A DNA stretch of 64,000 bases from positions 248,001-312,000 of the forward strand of contig OW569371.1 of NCBI GenBank assembly GCA_937625935.1, in the 5' to 3' direction. The notes below the pieces were generated by a model that saw nothing but the letters and a program-made list of their open reading frames with translations, did not search any database and was not told where the DNA came from. Both the position numbers and the translations under genes were made by a program. The stretch is from Tetramitus jugosus. Taxonomy: Eukaryota; Heterolobosea; Eutetramitea; Acrasida; Vahlkampfiidae. Shown one piece after another: positions 28,945 to 37,885 of the stretch (position 1 is the stretch's first letter; each line of letters starts with the position of its first letter).

Positions 28945-30291
28945 ATGAACGGTCGTCACTTTTTCATCACTCTCCTCTTGGTGGTGTTACTCTTCACCTC
29001 CACACGAGTCACATGCGACAATACCTCCAACAATACAGAAGCAGCTACAACAACAACAACAGAAAAACAACCAACCATTCAAGTGTCAGTCTCTGGACAA
29101 CAAGTACCAGTTATCAAAGGCGAAAGAATTCATCATGTTCCTCCACAACAACATCAACAACAGCATCAACCAACAACAATGAAAGCCATTTCTCATTTGG
29201 AATATTTTTCTCGATTGTTCAGCACGTCATTTGTCGATCGAGTCACCGAACCAGAGCCAATCAATCAAAAATTTGTTCAAAAATTCACACATGACCAGAC
29301 TCATTTCTCGTCCTTTTTGTTTGGTTATCACAAGGATCCAGGCAGTGTTTCAACAGTGGAGGGCGCCATGGAACTCAAATTGAACGTCAGAGGAACCAAA
29401 AAGATTCAATCAGCAGTGGAGGAAGCACGACAAGAGTTGTTTGATTATGAGATGCATTGTACGGGTCCAGTGTTTCGCAGTGGAAATTATGAGGCATGTG
29501 AATCCATGTGGTTAATTGTTCAGTTGAATCATTGGATGAGATTGCAGGTGCATGGTATCAATCTATTGCAAATGGCATCGAGAAAAGCAGAGGATCCACC
29601 TTCTTCACTCAAGATTGATTCATGGACATCGTACTACAATCATGACATGTTGTCCATGCAGGCATTTGATGAAATTATTCCCATCGAGTACAGAAGAGAC
29701 GATATTTCATCTATTGTTGGATCGTCTTCGCGCGGTATCATGACTGTTCTTCTCAAGGAGTTCATGTCGAGTCACGAAATCATTCCCATCAGTTTTTACA
29801 CTGTGCACTACTTGACGCACCATGAGAGGAATCAAAAGAGAGCACAGCACCATCCAAAGTACTTTATCCCTATTGTTTTTAATGAGACTGGCAAGGGAGA
29901 ATACGGCGGTTACTTTACTGAGGATGTTGAGTTTGCTGTTCCATTCAAATCACCTGTCAAAGGATTGGCGAGTGCCATGGAGCAGTACACTGATTTTATG
30001 AAGAATGTGGAACGAGTGTTCATGTATCTGGAGGGACCTATTCATCTGCAACCATCGACTGATCAGAATGTCATCAAGGCTTCCGTGGCTCTTTCTTACA
30101 TGATTTACACAAAGGAAGATTATCCAAACAAGCACGTCTTGTGTCAGGGTATTGCATTCTTGGAAGTTGATCGCAGAAAATCAACCAAGCAATTCTCATC
30201 TTTCAAGTATCTGTTCAATGATGATGACATTCTCGTTGCACTTGGCAATAAGAGCAATGTCAGAGTTATTTCATCGTTTGGGAAGAATTAG
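28945..30291 (+). CDS. Secreted or lysosomal protein of unknown function
   Basis: A 448-residue protein with a clear signal peptide (MNGRHFFITLLLVVLLFTSTRVTC). A Thr/Gln/His-rich linker follows, then about 350 residues of well-mixed sequence with N-glycosylation sequons (for example NETG). Segments such as IQSAVEEARQELFDYEMHCTGP, WSSYYNHD-like and FIPIVFNETGKGEYGG look folded but match no family I know. No membrane anchor or protease motif is seen. The 3' end has AATAAA at about 30377, and the gene converges on the coiled-coil gene next door. It probably enters the secretory pathway. Confidence 0.65.
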   Translation: MNGRHFFITLLLVVLLFTSTRVTCDNTSNNTEAATTTTTEKQPTIQVSVSGQQVPVIKGERIHHVPPQQHQQQHQPTTMKAISHLEYFSRLFSTSFVDRVTEPEPINQKFVQKFTHDQTHFSSFLFGYHKDPGSVSTVEGAMELKLNVRGTKKIQSAVEEARQELFDYEMHCTGPVFRSGNYEACESMWLIVQLNHWMRLQVHGINLLQMASRKAEDPPSSLKIDSWTSYYNHDMLSMQAFDEIIPIEYRRDDISSIVGSSSRGIMTVLLKEFMSSHEIIPISFYTVHYLTHHERNQKRAQHHPKYFIPIVFNETGKGEYGGYFTEDVEFAVPFKSPVKGLASAMEQYTDFMKNVERVFMYLEGPIHLQPSTDQNVIKASVALSYMIYTKEDYPNKHVLCQGIAFLEVDRRKSTKQFSSFKYLFNDDDILVALGNKSNVRVISSFGKN

Positions 30292-30385
30292 GAGAGTTGT
30301 GTTAGTTCTGATTGGCGAACCATAGCGATCCAGTTCTGAAGAAACAAAGATGGCATGTATTAGTCTTCTAGTGTGAATAAAAGTT

Positions 30386-31718
30386 TCAAACCATATGTAC
30401 ATCAAACACATACAATTGCTCATGGCTCTCTTTCTTATCAAATTCTGACAGCGTGTCCATACTTCGTCTTTCAATTGACATCTTCTCAAAGCTTTGTTGT
30501 TCTTCCAACAGTTGCACAACATCCAACAATGAATCTTCAGAAAAGATCGATTTGCCATCTGATGAATCGGTATCTGTGTCTGACTCTTCAGTTAAGTCCT
30601 CTCTTTCGATGGTCTTCTCCCGTCCATCATCGACAGATTCGGTCGTAGGTTTTGCCAGAAAATATTGTTCGAAGTACTCTACTCCTAAACTATCTTCGTC
30701 TGAATATGTCGAATCTTCTTCCTCATCCTCTTCGTTCTCTTCTTCATCTACCTTCTTCAATACATCATTTGCAAACGACCTACTTGAAACCGAATTGCAA
30801 CCAGATGAGAGTCGCGTCGGCGAGGAAGATTGCTGTGTCAAATAGGTTGTATACTCTCGTTTGAGTACTTCCTCCTTTCTCTGGGTCATCCTCATACTTT
30901 CCCCTAACGTTTTCTCCACGTCTAGTTCGATTGTTTGCATCGCTTTTTCCACTAGCTCAGGTTTGTTAGCTGATGCTTCGTTCATCCGCTCTATGCTCAT
31001 CTGTAGGTTCGCGTTTCCCTCCTTTAGAGCATTTATGGTCTGTTGAAAATCGTCTACTTTGGTCTGAGTTCATTCCTTTAGTTAGCATTGTTCTTCTACA
31101 CACGTGAATGACATACAAATGTTCTCTCACCTTAAATGACAACCTTTCCTCCTCACTCTTCCTTTTGAGTTCAACATTATCGGATATCATTTCTTCGATC
31201 TTTGTTTGGTAGGTTCTAATCATCATGCTATTCTGATGTAATTTACCCTTCAAACTAGAAGCTTCCTTCTGCAAATTCTCGTTTTGCTTCTTAAGTTTCT
31301 CGATCACTTCATTCTGTTCTCGATTCTCTTTTCTCTTTGCTTCTGCTATTTCATTCTTCTCCTGCTCTAGTTTTCCTAATGTCAGACATATTTCTCTGAG
31401 TCTGAGTTTATCTTTGATGCACAAGTCCCGGAATGTGATCTCCTTGCCTGGAAACAGCTTCAATTTTTCAGCGTGATTATTGACTTTCCGTGAAAGAGCA
31501 CCTCCTGAAGTGGAAGAACCTTTGATAGAAGGTGGTGAACGTTTATTACTAGCAATAGTTGTTTCACTGATTTTTCTACTAGGGACTACCTGTGGTCTGC
31601 TACCAATGGACGAAGTACTGGAAGGTCTCTTGGGAGATTTAGAGGAAGTAGAGCTAGGAGAAGTTATGTTCTTCAATTGACTCACATCAGAATCTTCACT
31701 TGAATTCTTTAAGCTCAT
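30386..31718 (-). CDS. Coiled-coil protein, unrecognised
   Basis: Two exons, 31718-31131 and 31063-30386, flank a 67-base intron (donor GTGAGA, acceptor CTCAG, phase 0), the shortest placed in the window; the product is 421 residues. A Ser/Lys-rich head is followed by coiled coil (about 100-265), then a Glu/Asp/Ser-rich tail. Splicing continues the heptad pattern (LSFK-TKVDDFQQTINALKE). Style and length resemble the basal-body coiled coil at 13303, but no family motif is seen. Structural or centrosomal function is only a guess. It overlaps nothing; the longer frame runs into the upstream gene, so the ATG at 31718 was used. Confidence 0.6.
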
Positions 31719-31788
31719 TTTGAAGCGCGATCGTAGATTGCTTTGTGTTGCTCCCAAATATTTTGGAGGGAGCAATTTAGCGCCTCGA

Positions 31789-33969
31789 TCAATCCGAGTC
31801 AACTGTGTCATCTGTTCTGAATACAAGCTTCATGTTCTTCCGTTTGGTGGTGGGAACAGGCTCATCATCATCATCAAATAGAGTTCTGTTACCCATCTCG
31901 TGTAGTTCATCCTCTGTGAGTAGAATATGCCCTTCACCTTGAGCACGAGAAGAAAATCTCGCATCGATATCATAAACCACACTATAAATGATGGACGCTA
32001 GTGCAACAGTAATAATGACCATATTGGGTATGATAATACCGACAACGCAAAGAAAATTCTTGGCTCTTCGGCTGTGGAACAAACCGGTGGAGTAGAGAAG
32101 TATAATTGAGGAGGTAAGCATCTGTACTATCGTTGCAGCTATTTCCAACATTGTTCTAACATATGATGCAAATGGTTTTGTTACCAAAAGAATCAGTAGA
32201 TACCCAGAGAGCACGACCAATAGACCAACACATTGATCTTTGGGAGAATTCGTAAATAATCCAAATAAACATCCCAACAGGAAATGTTTAGCAAAGATTA
32301 CCGTTGTAAACATGTCAAACTCCTCCTTGAATTGTTTCTGAAAAGGTTGAATAATATCTTCCGTCATGGCTCGAATATTGGCGTCTGTCTTTCGTTTGAA
32401 CACAACAAACACAGAAAGAAGAGGCAATCCCAACAAATATCCAACCAGCAAGGCGAAAGACACCAGTAAGGTGATGGCAATGATTCGACCTCTGAATGCC
32501 AACTGAATTTCATACATTACACTCGATGCCACACCAAGATACGCCATGATAGCTAATTGAATGAAAGAGATAAAGAGGTTGTGTTCCAAATTCTTCTGTC
32601 TCTGCTGACTCTTGGACATTCGATACACAATGATCACACCATTAAATATGACTGTAAGGATGACCACTACACAGACCAAAATGAAATTATCCAAGAACAC
32701 CAATAATCCATTCTCGTTCATTTCTTGTCGTAGATCGAAATAGTTACTTGTCGAGCTGAGGACACTAGTTACCTTTCTCATCGAATTGAGGGAACCTTCT
32801 TGTTTCAACTGATGACTCCTCACGTTCAGATCGAAAATAAAATTCGACCACTCGAAGAAAGCACAGAACTTTAGCAGCAATGGAGGAACATAGGCTCCAA
32901 TTAAACCACTCAGACCAATGAATTGCATCATGTGCACCAAACCAATGGTCAGTTGGACCCACAAAACATTGGGTGAAAGGAATGGTAAACCAACCGATAC
33001 CAATAGCACCCATATTGTCCCTAATGCTGTATTCCAATTCTTAATCTTTGCTATTTGTCGAATATTAATATTTACACTGCACGTTGCATCTCCGGACCAA
33101 TCTCTTGTGCAATGACAAGTACCAGTATGTAGATTACAAACACCATGAGGGTAAGAACAATTGTTTGGACATAACCGAAGCTCGCATCGTTCTCCACTAT
33201 GCATACTGTCACATTCACACACTCCACTCGTGGTATTACATGTACCAACTCCATTACACGCTGGATCTAAACAAGCTTTCAGCGAGCAATCATCATGAAA
33301 ATATCGATCTTCACAAACGCAGTGACCACTTGTCCGATTACAAGTTCCATGACCAGAACAATTATTAGGACAAAGAGTCCATTCACAACTATCACCTGTG
33401 AAATTGTTCAAGCACTGACAAACACCAGTCTCATGATTGCAAACACCATGATCACTATTACAATCACCAGGACAATTCATCAACCCACAATCCAAATTAA
33501 AGTATGGCTCAGGACAAAGGCACTTACCATTTGATGTATTGCACTCTCCGTGACCAGAACAATTGTTTGGACATGCAAGCTGACTGCAATCCAATGAAAA
33601 ATAATCACCATAACATTCGCACACACCTGTCGTCACATTGCACGCACCATGGTCACTACAACCATTGGGACAAGGCGTCGCAGCAACATCACCACTCGCT
33701 CCACCATCTATTGGGGATACTCTATCGTCAGATTTTTCAACCTTGTTCATCATCTTCTTGCCAGCATCCTGTGGCACATCAAAAGGTATAAAACGATCAT
33801 CGATATGACCATTCGCAGGAACAACAATCACACCTCTCTTGGGGGAGTTTGACAGGGGAGAATTGTCACGATTATTACTATTGGGAGGAATTGTTGCCAA
33901 TATATGGGTAAATACGAGAGTCAAAAACACGTGTAGCAGCAACACGACAAGTAGGAGTTTGGTTGACAT
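31789..33969 (-). CDS. EGF-repeat multipass membrane protein with TRP-like region
   Basis: A 726-residue protein: signal peptide (about 1-25), a linker, then about six to seven tenascin/EGF-like repeats (CPNNCSGHGTCNRTSGHCVC pattern, residues about 98-305), and at least nine hydrophobic helices (about 318-665). Between helices 3 and 4 is a polar stretch with little low complexity. The membrane part, including FGLFTNSPKDQCVGLLVVLSGYLLILLVTKP, resembles the fungal TRP-like (PF06011) family loosely. The tail is acidic with TTKRK. It may be a surface sensor or channel; EGF repeats suggest adhesion or ligand binding. TRP assignment is tentative. Confidence 0.65.
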   Translation of the reverse strand: MSTKLLLVVLLLHVFLTLVFTHILATIPPNSNNRDNSPLSNSPKRGVIVVPANGHIDDRFIPFDVPQDAGKKMMNKVEKSDDRVSPIDGGASGDVAATPCPNGCSDHGACNVTTGVCECYGDYFSLDCSQLACPNNCSGHGECNTSNGKCLCPEPYFNLDCGLMNCPGDCNSDHGVCNHETGVCQCLNNFTGDSCEWTLCPNNCSGHGTCNRTSGHCVCEDRYFHDDCSLKACLDPACNGVGTCNTTSGVCECDSMHSGERCELRLCPNNCSYPHGVCNLHTGTCHCTRDWSGDATCSVNINIRQIAKIKNWNTALGTIWVLLVSVGLPFLSPNVLWVQLTIGLVHMMQFIGLSGLIGAYVPPLLLKFCAFFEWSNFIFDLNVRSHQLKQEGSLNSMRKVTSVLSSTSNYFDLRQEMNENGLLVFLDNFILVCVVVILTVIFNGVIIVYRMSKSQQRQKNLEHNLFISFIQLAIMAYLGVASSVMYEIQLAFRGRIIAITLLVSFALLVGYLLGLPLLSVFVVFKRKTDANIRAMTEDIIQPFQKQFKEEFDMFTTVIFAKHFLLGCLFGLFTNSPKDQCVGLLVVLSGYLLILLVTKPFASYVRTMLEIAATIVQMLTSSIILLYSTGLFHSRRAKNFLCVVGIIIPNMVIITVALASIIYSVVYDIDARFSSRAQGEGHILLTEDELHEMGNRTLFDDDDEPVPTTKRKNMKLVFRTDDTVDSD

Positions 33970-34176
33970 TTTTTCAATTATTCCTCCTAGCTATCGGAGA
34001 AGTCTCGGAGAAACTCTCATAAAGTTCGGCCAGTTGCCCAACTACAGCATGCGGAGTGGAGAGAATTGAACCCATCCGCAGTTGGCTAACGAATCAATCG
34101 ATATCAACGAACAATGAACTCTCCATGATCACTTTTGTGAACAAAACAGTGAGCGTCTAGAATTCTGTCCTACATC

Positions 34177-35130
34177 ATGGGTTGTGTGAATTCGATTCAT
34201 ACGTCTGAAGACGTGTTGTTCGTGTGGCAGGATCGTGAAATACGGTTTGATTGTACACCAGAAGAGCTAGAGCTCAGGAGTGGAGAGTTTGAGATTGACA
34301 GAGCTGACGATATTGAGGATTCGAGAGCGAATCAGGGAGTATCAGGCACCTTGATCGTAACCAACTTGAGAGTCATCTGGACGGCAACTAGGAAAAACTC
34401 TCTCAATGTGAGTATAGGAATGAACTCAATCGCTAACCTGAATATTCACACCACAGGAGGAACATCCAATGGCTTAACTCAATCTCTGATCCTCCTTACA
34501 AGGTCTGAAGAGGATCAGTTAGAATTCGCATTTATGAATATGGAGAAGAACAATAGCCCTCGAATATTCATTAGTATTCAGGGTGTACTGAGTAGATACG
34601 ATACGAGTAGACTCTACAGGGATATATTTACCAATGGATCTGCAAGAGTGAAAGACGGTCACTTGCTTCCATTGGCCAGAGAGGAGGCAACTATACGAGA
34701 GACCAATGTTTGGTTAATCGAAGAAGATCAATCATCAGAATCGAAATCTCCTATACTAGGAACCATTATTCTCACCAATATTAGACTTGTTTGGTTCGAG
34801 AAGGACGCCTCTTCGAGCAACAACATCAGCATTCCTTGGATCCACATCAGAAATGTGAGGAGAGCAAAGGGATCTCAGTCTGTATTTCAACTCGATATCA
34901 CACCTCTCATTCTCCCAAACAAAACCTTTACTTTCCAGACAGAGGAATCCCTGGATAAACCCATAGGACTCGTGGAAGAGATTATGAACGCTTGTGTTAT
35001 CCATCTTCAAAATCCAATTTTTGGAGTCGAGTACAAAGTGGTGAACAGAGCTCCTAGCGTTGCTCAATTCAAGGTAATTCTCAAGAATCACTCTGTTGCT
35101 AATCTCATGGTCAAGAAACATATGGTCTAA
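34177..35130 (+). CDS. BBS5: Bardet-Biedl syndrome 5 protein (BBSome subunit)
   Basis: A 317-residue protein homologous along its length to BBS5, a BBSome subunit made of two PH-like DUF1448 domains that sorts ciliary membrane cargo. Seen are WQDREIRFD, GEFEIDRADDIEDS, GTLIVTNLRVIW, MNSIANLNI, then a second copy GTIILTNIRLVWFE with NISIPWIHIRNV, and PIFGVEYK near the end. The start is odd: MGCVNS before the conserved part, a sequence suited to N-myristoylation on G2 and palmitoylation on C3. Animal BBS5 lacks this. No other in-frame Met exists before the domain, so this start is well supported. Confidence 0.92.
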   Translation: MGCVNSIHTSEDVLFVWQDREIRFDCTPEELELRSGEFEIDRADDIEDSRANQGVSGTLIVTNLRVIWTATRKNSLNVSIGMNSIANLNIHTTGGTSNGLTQSLILLTRSEEDQLEFAFMNMEKNNSPRIFISIQGVLSRYDTSRLYRDIFTNGSARVKDGHLLPLAREEATIRETNVWLIEEDQSSESKSPILGTIILTNIRLVWFEKDASSSNNISIPWIHIRNVRRAKGSQSVFQLDITPLILPNKTFTFQTEESLDKPIGLVEEIMNACVIHLQNPIFGVEYKVVNRAPSVAQFKVILKNHSVANLMVKKHMV

Positions 35131-35228
35131 ACGCTGTCAGAGAAAGAAACCTGGTTTCAACACAAAACAACAATTAGGCAAGAGGAGGAATATCGCAATT
35201 TCAGGACTTTATCGGACTATAACTCCGC

Positions 35229-35238
35229 TTTTCGCGCG
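35229..35238 (+). promoter_or_regulatory. E2F-like motif upstream of MPC1
   Basis: TTTTCGCGCG, 33-42 bases before the MPC1 ATG at 35271. Confidence 0.4.
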
Positions 35239-35270
35239 ACTTTCTGATAACGCCCCACACCACAACAAAA

Positions 35271-35718
35271 ATGAACAGAATCAAGGATACACTCTTACGT
35301 CTATGGAATTCGCCTGTTGGCTTGAAGACGACTCATTTTTGGGGACCTGGTATGTTTGATCACACACAATATCCGGGCATTACAATCATCATAAAATTTT
35401 TTGTCATATGACTGACACTTTGCTGTTTGTTGTGTGGTTTCGAAAAAAAAAGCTGCAAACTGGGGAATCGTTTTGGCTGGTTTAGCTGATGTGAACAGAG
35501 ATGCTGACAAGATTTCTGGTACCATGACGACTGTCATGTGCGTGTACAGTGCTCTATTTATGAGATTTGCTCTCAAGGTCCAACCAAAAAACGTCCTCTT
35601 GTTCTCTTGCCACGCATGTAATGAAGTGGTCCAATTGTACACTCTGAGCAGACTAATCAATTATGAGATGAATAAGGATAAGGAATTGGTTCAAGGTGAG
35701 GGCGCTCAAAAAGCTTAA
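35271..35718 (+). CDS. MPC1: Mitochondrial pyruvate carrier 1
   Basis: Two exons, 35271-35349 and 35453-35718, flank a 103-base intron (GTATGT ... AAAAAG, phase 1); the product is 114 residues. Splicing yields THFWGPAANWGIVLAGLAD, the MPC1 hallmark (THFWGPVANWGLPIAALAD). Later ISGTMTTVMCVYSALFMRF, VQPKNVLLFSCHACNEVVQL and LINYEM match the family. MPC1 pairs with MPC2 to import pyruvate into mitochondria. Exon 1 is too short to be seen as an ORF; without it the protein would lack its first helix. No MPC2 is in the window. Confidence 0.95.
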
Positions 35719-35870
35719 AGAAATCTGATTGACATTTTCTGGAGATTTTGACCTGAGCTCACTTGTGGATTTGCTTGTCTGTGTGTTGAGTTGTTTTATT
35801 GTAAAATTGCCTCATAAAGAATCTAATGTAATGCATTAAGTTTAATTTCGGTTGTATTGCGTGAAGGAAC

Positions 35871-37781
35871 TTATTCATCGTCTGCGTCATCAACATCTTC
35901 ATCGTCTCCATCCTCCTCTTCTCCATCGTTCTCCTCATCGTCCTGTCCTTCTTCCTCCTTTGGTTTCTCCTTCTTTTCGATCAATTTAGACACTGTCCAC
36001 TGAATGAGCAATTCGAACTCTGGCTCAGGTTCCTTCGGTTTCTTCTCCGTATCTTCGTCTTCTTCGTCTTCTTCCTCGGCTTCTTCGTCTTCTGGCTCAG
36101 GTATCTTGTGTCGAGCACATAACTCTAGAATGTACTCCTTTGGTAAAGGTTCAGGTATTCTGGCTCTGAGCTTGTATTTGTGCTTCTTCTCATTGAAAAG
36201 TTCTGTTTCTCCCAAGCCTGCTTCCTCTCCAGTCTCATGGTCTCTCAAGATAACCTTATACTCTACATCATCTCCAATAAATTGAATTCGAATCGTATTT
36301 GCATTCTTCAGCTCAATTCGACCTTTAGATGTGGAGAAACTGGACATGGTTAATCCAAATTCTGATCCCTTGTACAACAGTATATTTCTGTCAGCATAGA
36401 CCTCAGGCGTCACAACAGTTGTTAAGTATTGCTTGGATGGATCATTTGGGTAATGGTTGTCGATGAAACTCTCCGGAGGTACTAGGAAGTAATAGTTGCG
36501 CAGCTGCTTGGTGTGCTTCTCTCCATCAAACAGCCCGCTTCCTAGTGTACAATCGACAAAGTAGGTGTGTTTATCTAAGGCAACACTATTCCAGAAGTGA
36601 TCTCCTTCTAATTTCAGTGCTTTGTCGTTGGTAACTCCACTGATAACTTCTGATCGTAAAGATTTACTCTCGCAGAGAGTGGCGAAGAGATTCGCAAATC
36701 CCTCACTATTTCCCCTTCGAGAATTAAATACTGTAGCCGAGTCTGATGATGCACAAGATGGATCAAATTCAATGTTATGGGTGACCCATAAAAAGAAAAC
36801 ACGGAATCTCTCCTCATCGTTCCGCGCAAGGCTACATAATCTATTGGAGAGTGTTTGAGTATCCACTTCATCTTCTTGAATTGTGTTCATCGCATAGATA
36901 TCTAACTTTGCATATCGTCTCTGTCTCTTTCTATGTTTGCCGGATAGTGGAGTTATAACATAGCCATCAAGCTTATATTTTGGGGGAGGCCTAGTTCTTG
37001 GTTCATAGTTGTACTTGAGCTTACTCGGTATTTCGTCATTCGAGAACTGTATAGCATCGAAAATCAGAGATACTTCCTTAGGTTTCTGAGTTTCAAGAAA
37101 ACGAGACTTATAGTTATTGGGAATATATACAGTACTCAGTAGTATCTGTTTCAATATCGCCCTCTTCTCCAAATCGATGTGTTCAAATGTATCCCACAGC
37201 TTCTTCACTCGCTTTTTATCCTTTTCGCGCTTCTCTTGCTGCTCAAATCTCTGCACATTCGCCAAGTACGTCTCTTCCAATGTAAGAACTAAACCTCGTG
37301 CCTTGGCGTGTGATTGCATGGTTGTCATCTCGGTTGAATAGTACAGCAGGTGAAATAAAACCTTCTCCAACTGGAAATAAGATCCTTGTTCGATGTCACC
37401 AATTAACCCGTAGAACATTTGCTCTCTATTCTGATTCGGCTCTGGAGTAGTCATGAGCAAGAAGAGCACAACAAATAGTTGAACATCAACCAATTCATGG
37501 TGTTCAGTCGTCTCTGAAGCTTCCTTTGAAGCACTCAACAAGAATAGATCAATCAAAGCAGAGAACATTTGCTCAGCAAATACCTCCATGGATGGACCCA
37601 AAATATCAAGAACCATCGAAACAAAGTCATCCCTGCAGACGAAAGCATGTTTCGAGTCCATATCTCTTACCCTTTCTTGGAACAAGGCAACAAACTTTCC
37701 AAGTAGTTGATACAGAGGAAGAGAAGCATTCACATAGTGTTCTGCCAGTACATTGGAAACGTGGGATAATTCAGCTCTCAT
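35871..37781 (-). CDS. Transglutaminase-like (KY-type) protein, catalytic Cys replaced
   Basis: A 636-residue protein. The centre (about 36840-36540) resembles the transglutaminase-like domain of kyphoscoliosis (KY) and CYK3-type proteins: FFLWVTHNIEFDPS, then RRGNSEGFANLFATLC, HFWNSV and YFVDCTLGSG. The Cys of the GxCxGYA motif is Ser here (codon AGT at 36705-36707), while His and Asp are kept, so peptidase or crosslinking activity is doubtful. The N-terminal 250 residues are helical; the C-terminus is Glu/Asp-rich. I chose the ATG at 37781, since an E2F-like palindrome lies just upstream; an ATG at 37868 is possible. Confidence 0.6.
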   Translation of the reverse strand: MRAELSHVSNVLAEHYVNASLPLYQLLGKFVALFQERVRDMDSKHAFVCRDDFVSMVLDILGPSMEVFAEQMFSALIDLFLLSASKEASETTEHHELVDVQLFVVLFLLMTTPEPNQNREQMFYGLIGDIEQGSYFQLEKVLFHLLYYSTEMTTMQSHAKARGLVLTLEETYLANVQRFEQQEKREKDKKRVKKLWDTFEHIDLEKRAILKQILLSTVYIPNNYKSRFLETQKPKEVSLIFDAIQFSNDEIPSKLKYNYEPRTRPPPKYKLDGYVITPLSGKHRKRQRRYAKLDIYAMNTIQEDEVDTQTLSNRLCSLARNDEERFRVFFLWVTHNIEFDPSCASSDSATVFNSRRGNSEGFANLFATLCESKSLRSEVISGVTNDKALKLEGDHFWNSVALDKHTYFVDCTLGSGLFDGEKHTKQLRNYYFLVPPESFIDNHYPNDPSKQYLTTVVTPEVYADRNILLYKGSEFGLTMSSFSTSKGRIELKNANTIRIQFIGDDVEYKVILRDHETGEEAGLGETELFNEKKHKYKLRARIPEPLPKEYILELCARHKIPEPEDEEAEEEDEEDEDTEKKPKEPEPEFELLIQWTVSKLIEKKEKPKEEEGQDDEENDGEEEDGDDEDVDDADDE

Positions 37782-37835
37782 TCCTTCGGATCGTTTTTCT
37801 TTGGAAGTCTGAACCGTAAATAACTGACAATTAGC

Positions 37836-37849
37836 TTTTGGCGCGAAAA
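37836..37849 (-). promoter_or_regulatory. E2F-like palindromic site
   Basis: TTTTGGCGCGAAAA, 55-68 bases upstream of the reverse-strand ATG at 37781. The longer ORF would make it coding, which argues for the shorter start. Confidence 0.5.
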
Positions 37850-37885
37850 TTGCAAAACTTTTATCCACGCAGCATCATATTGCTG

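Noticed and set aside
34055-34095. B-box-like GGTTCAATTC string on the reverse strand near BBS5
   Set aside because: No cloverleaf: acceptor and T stems do not pair.
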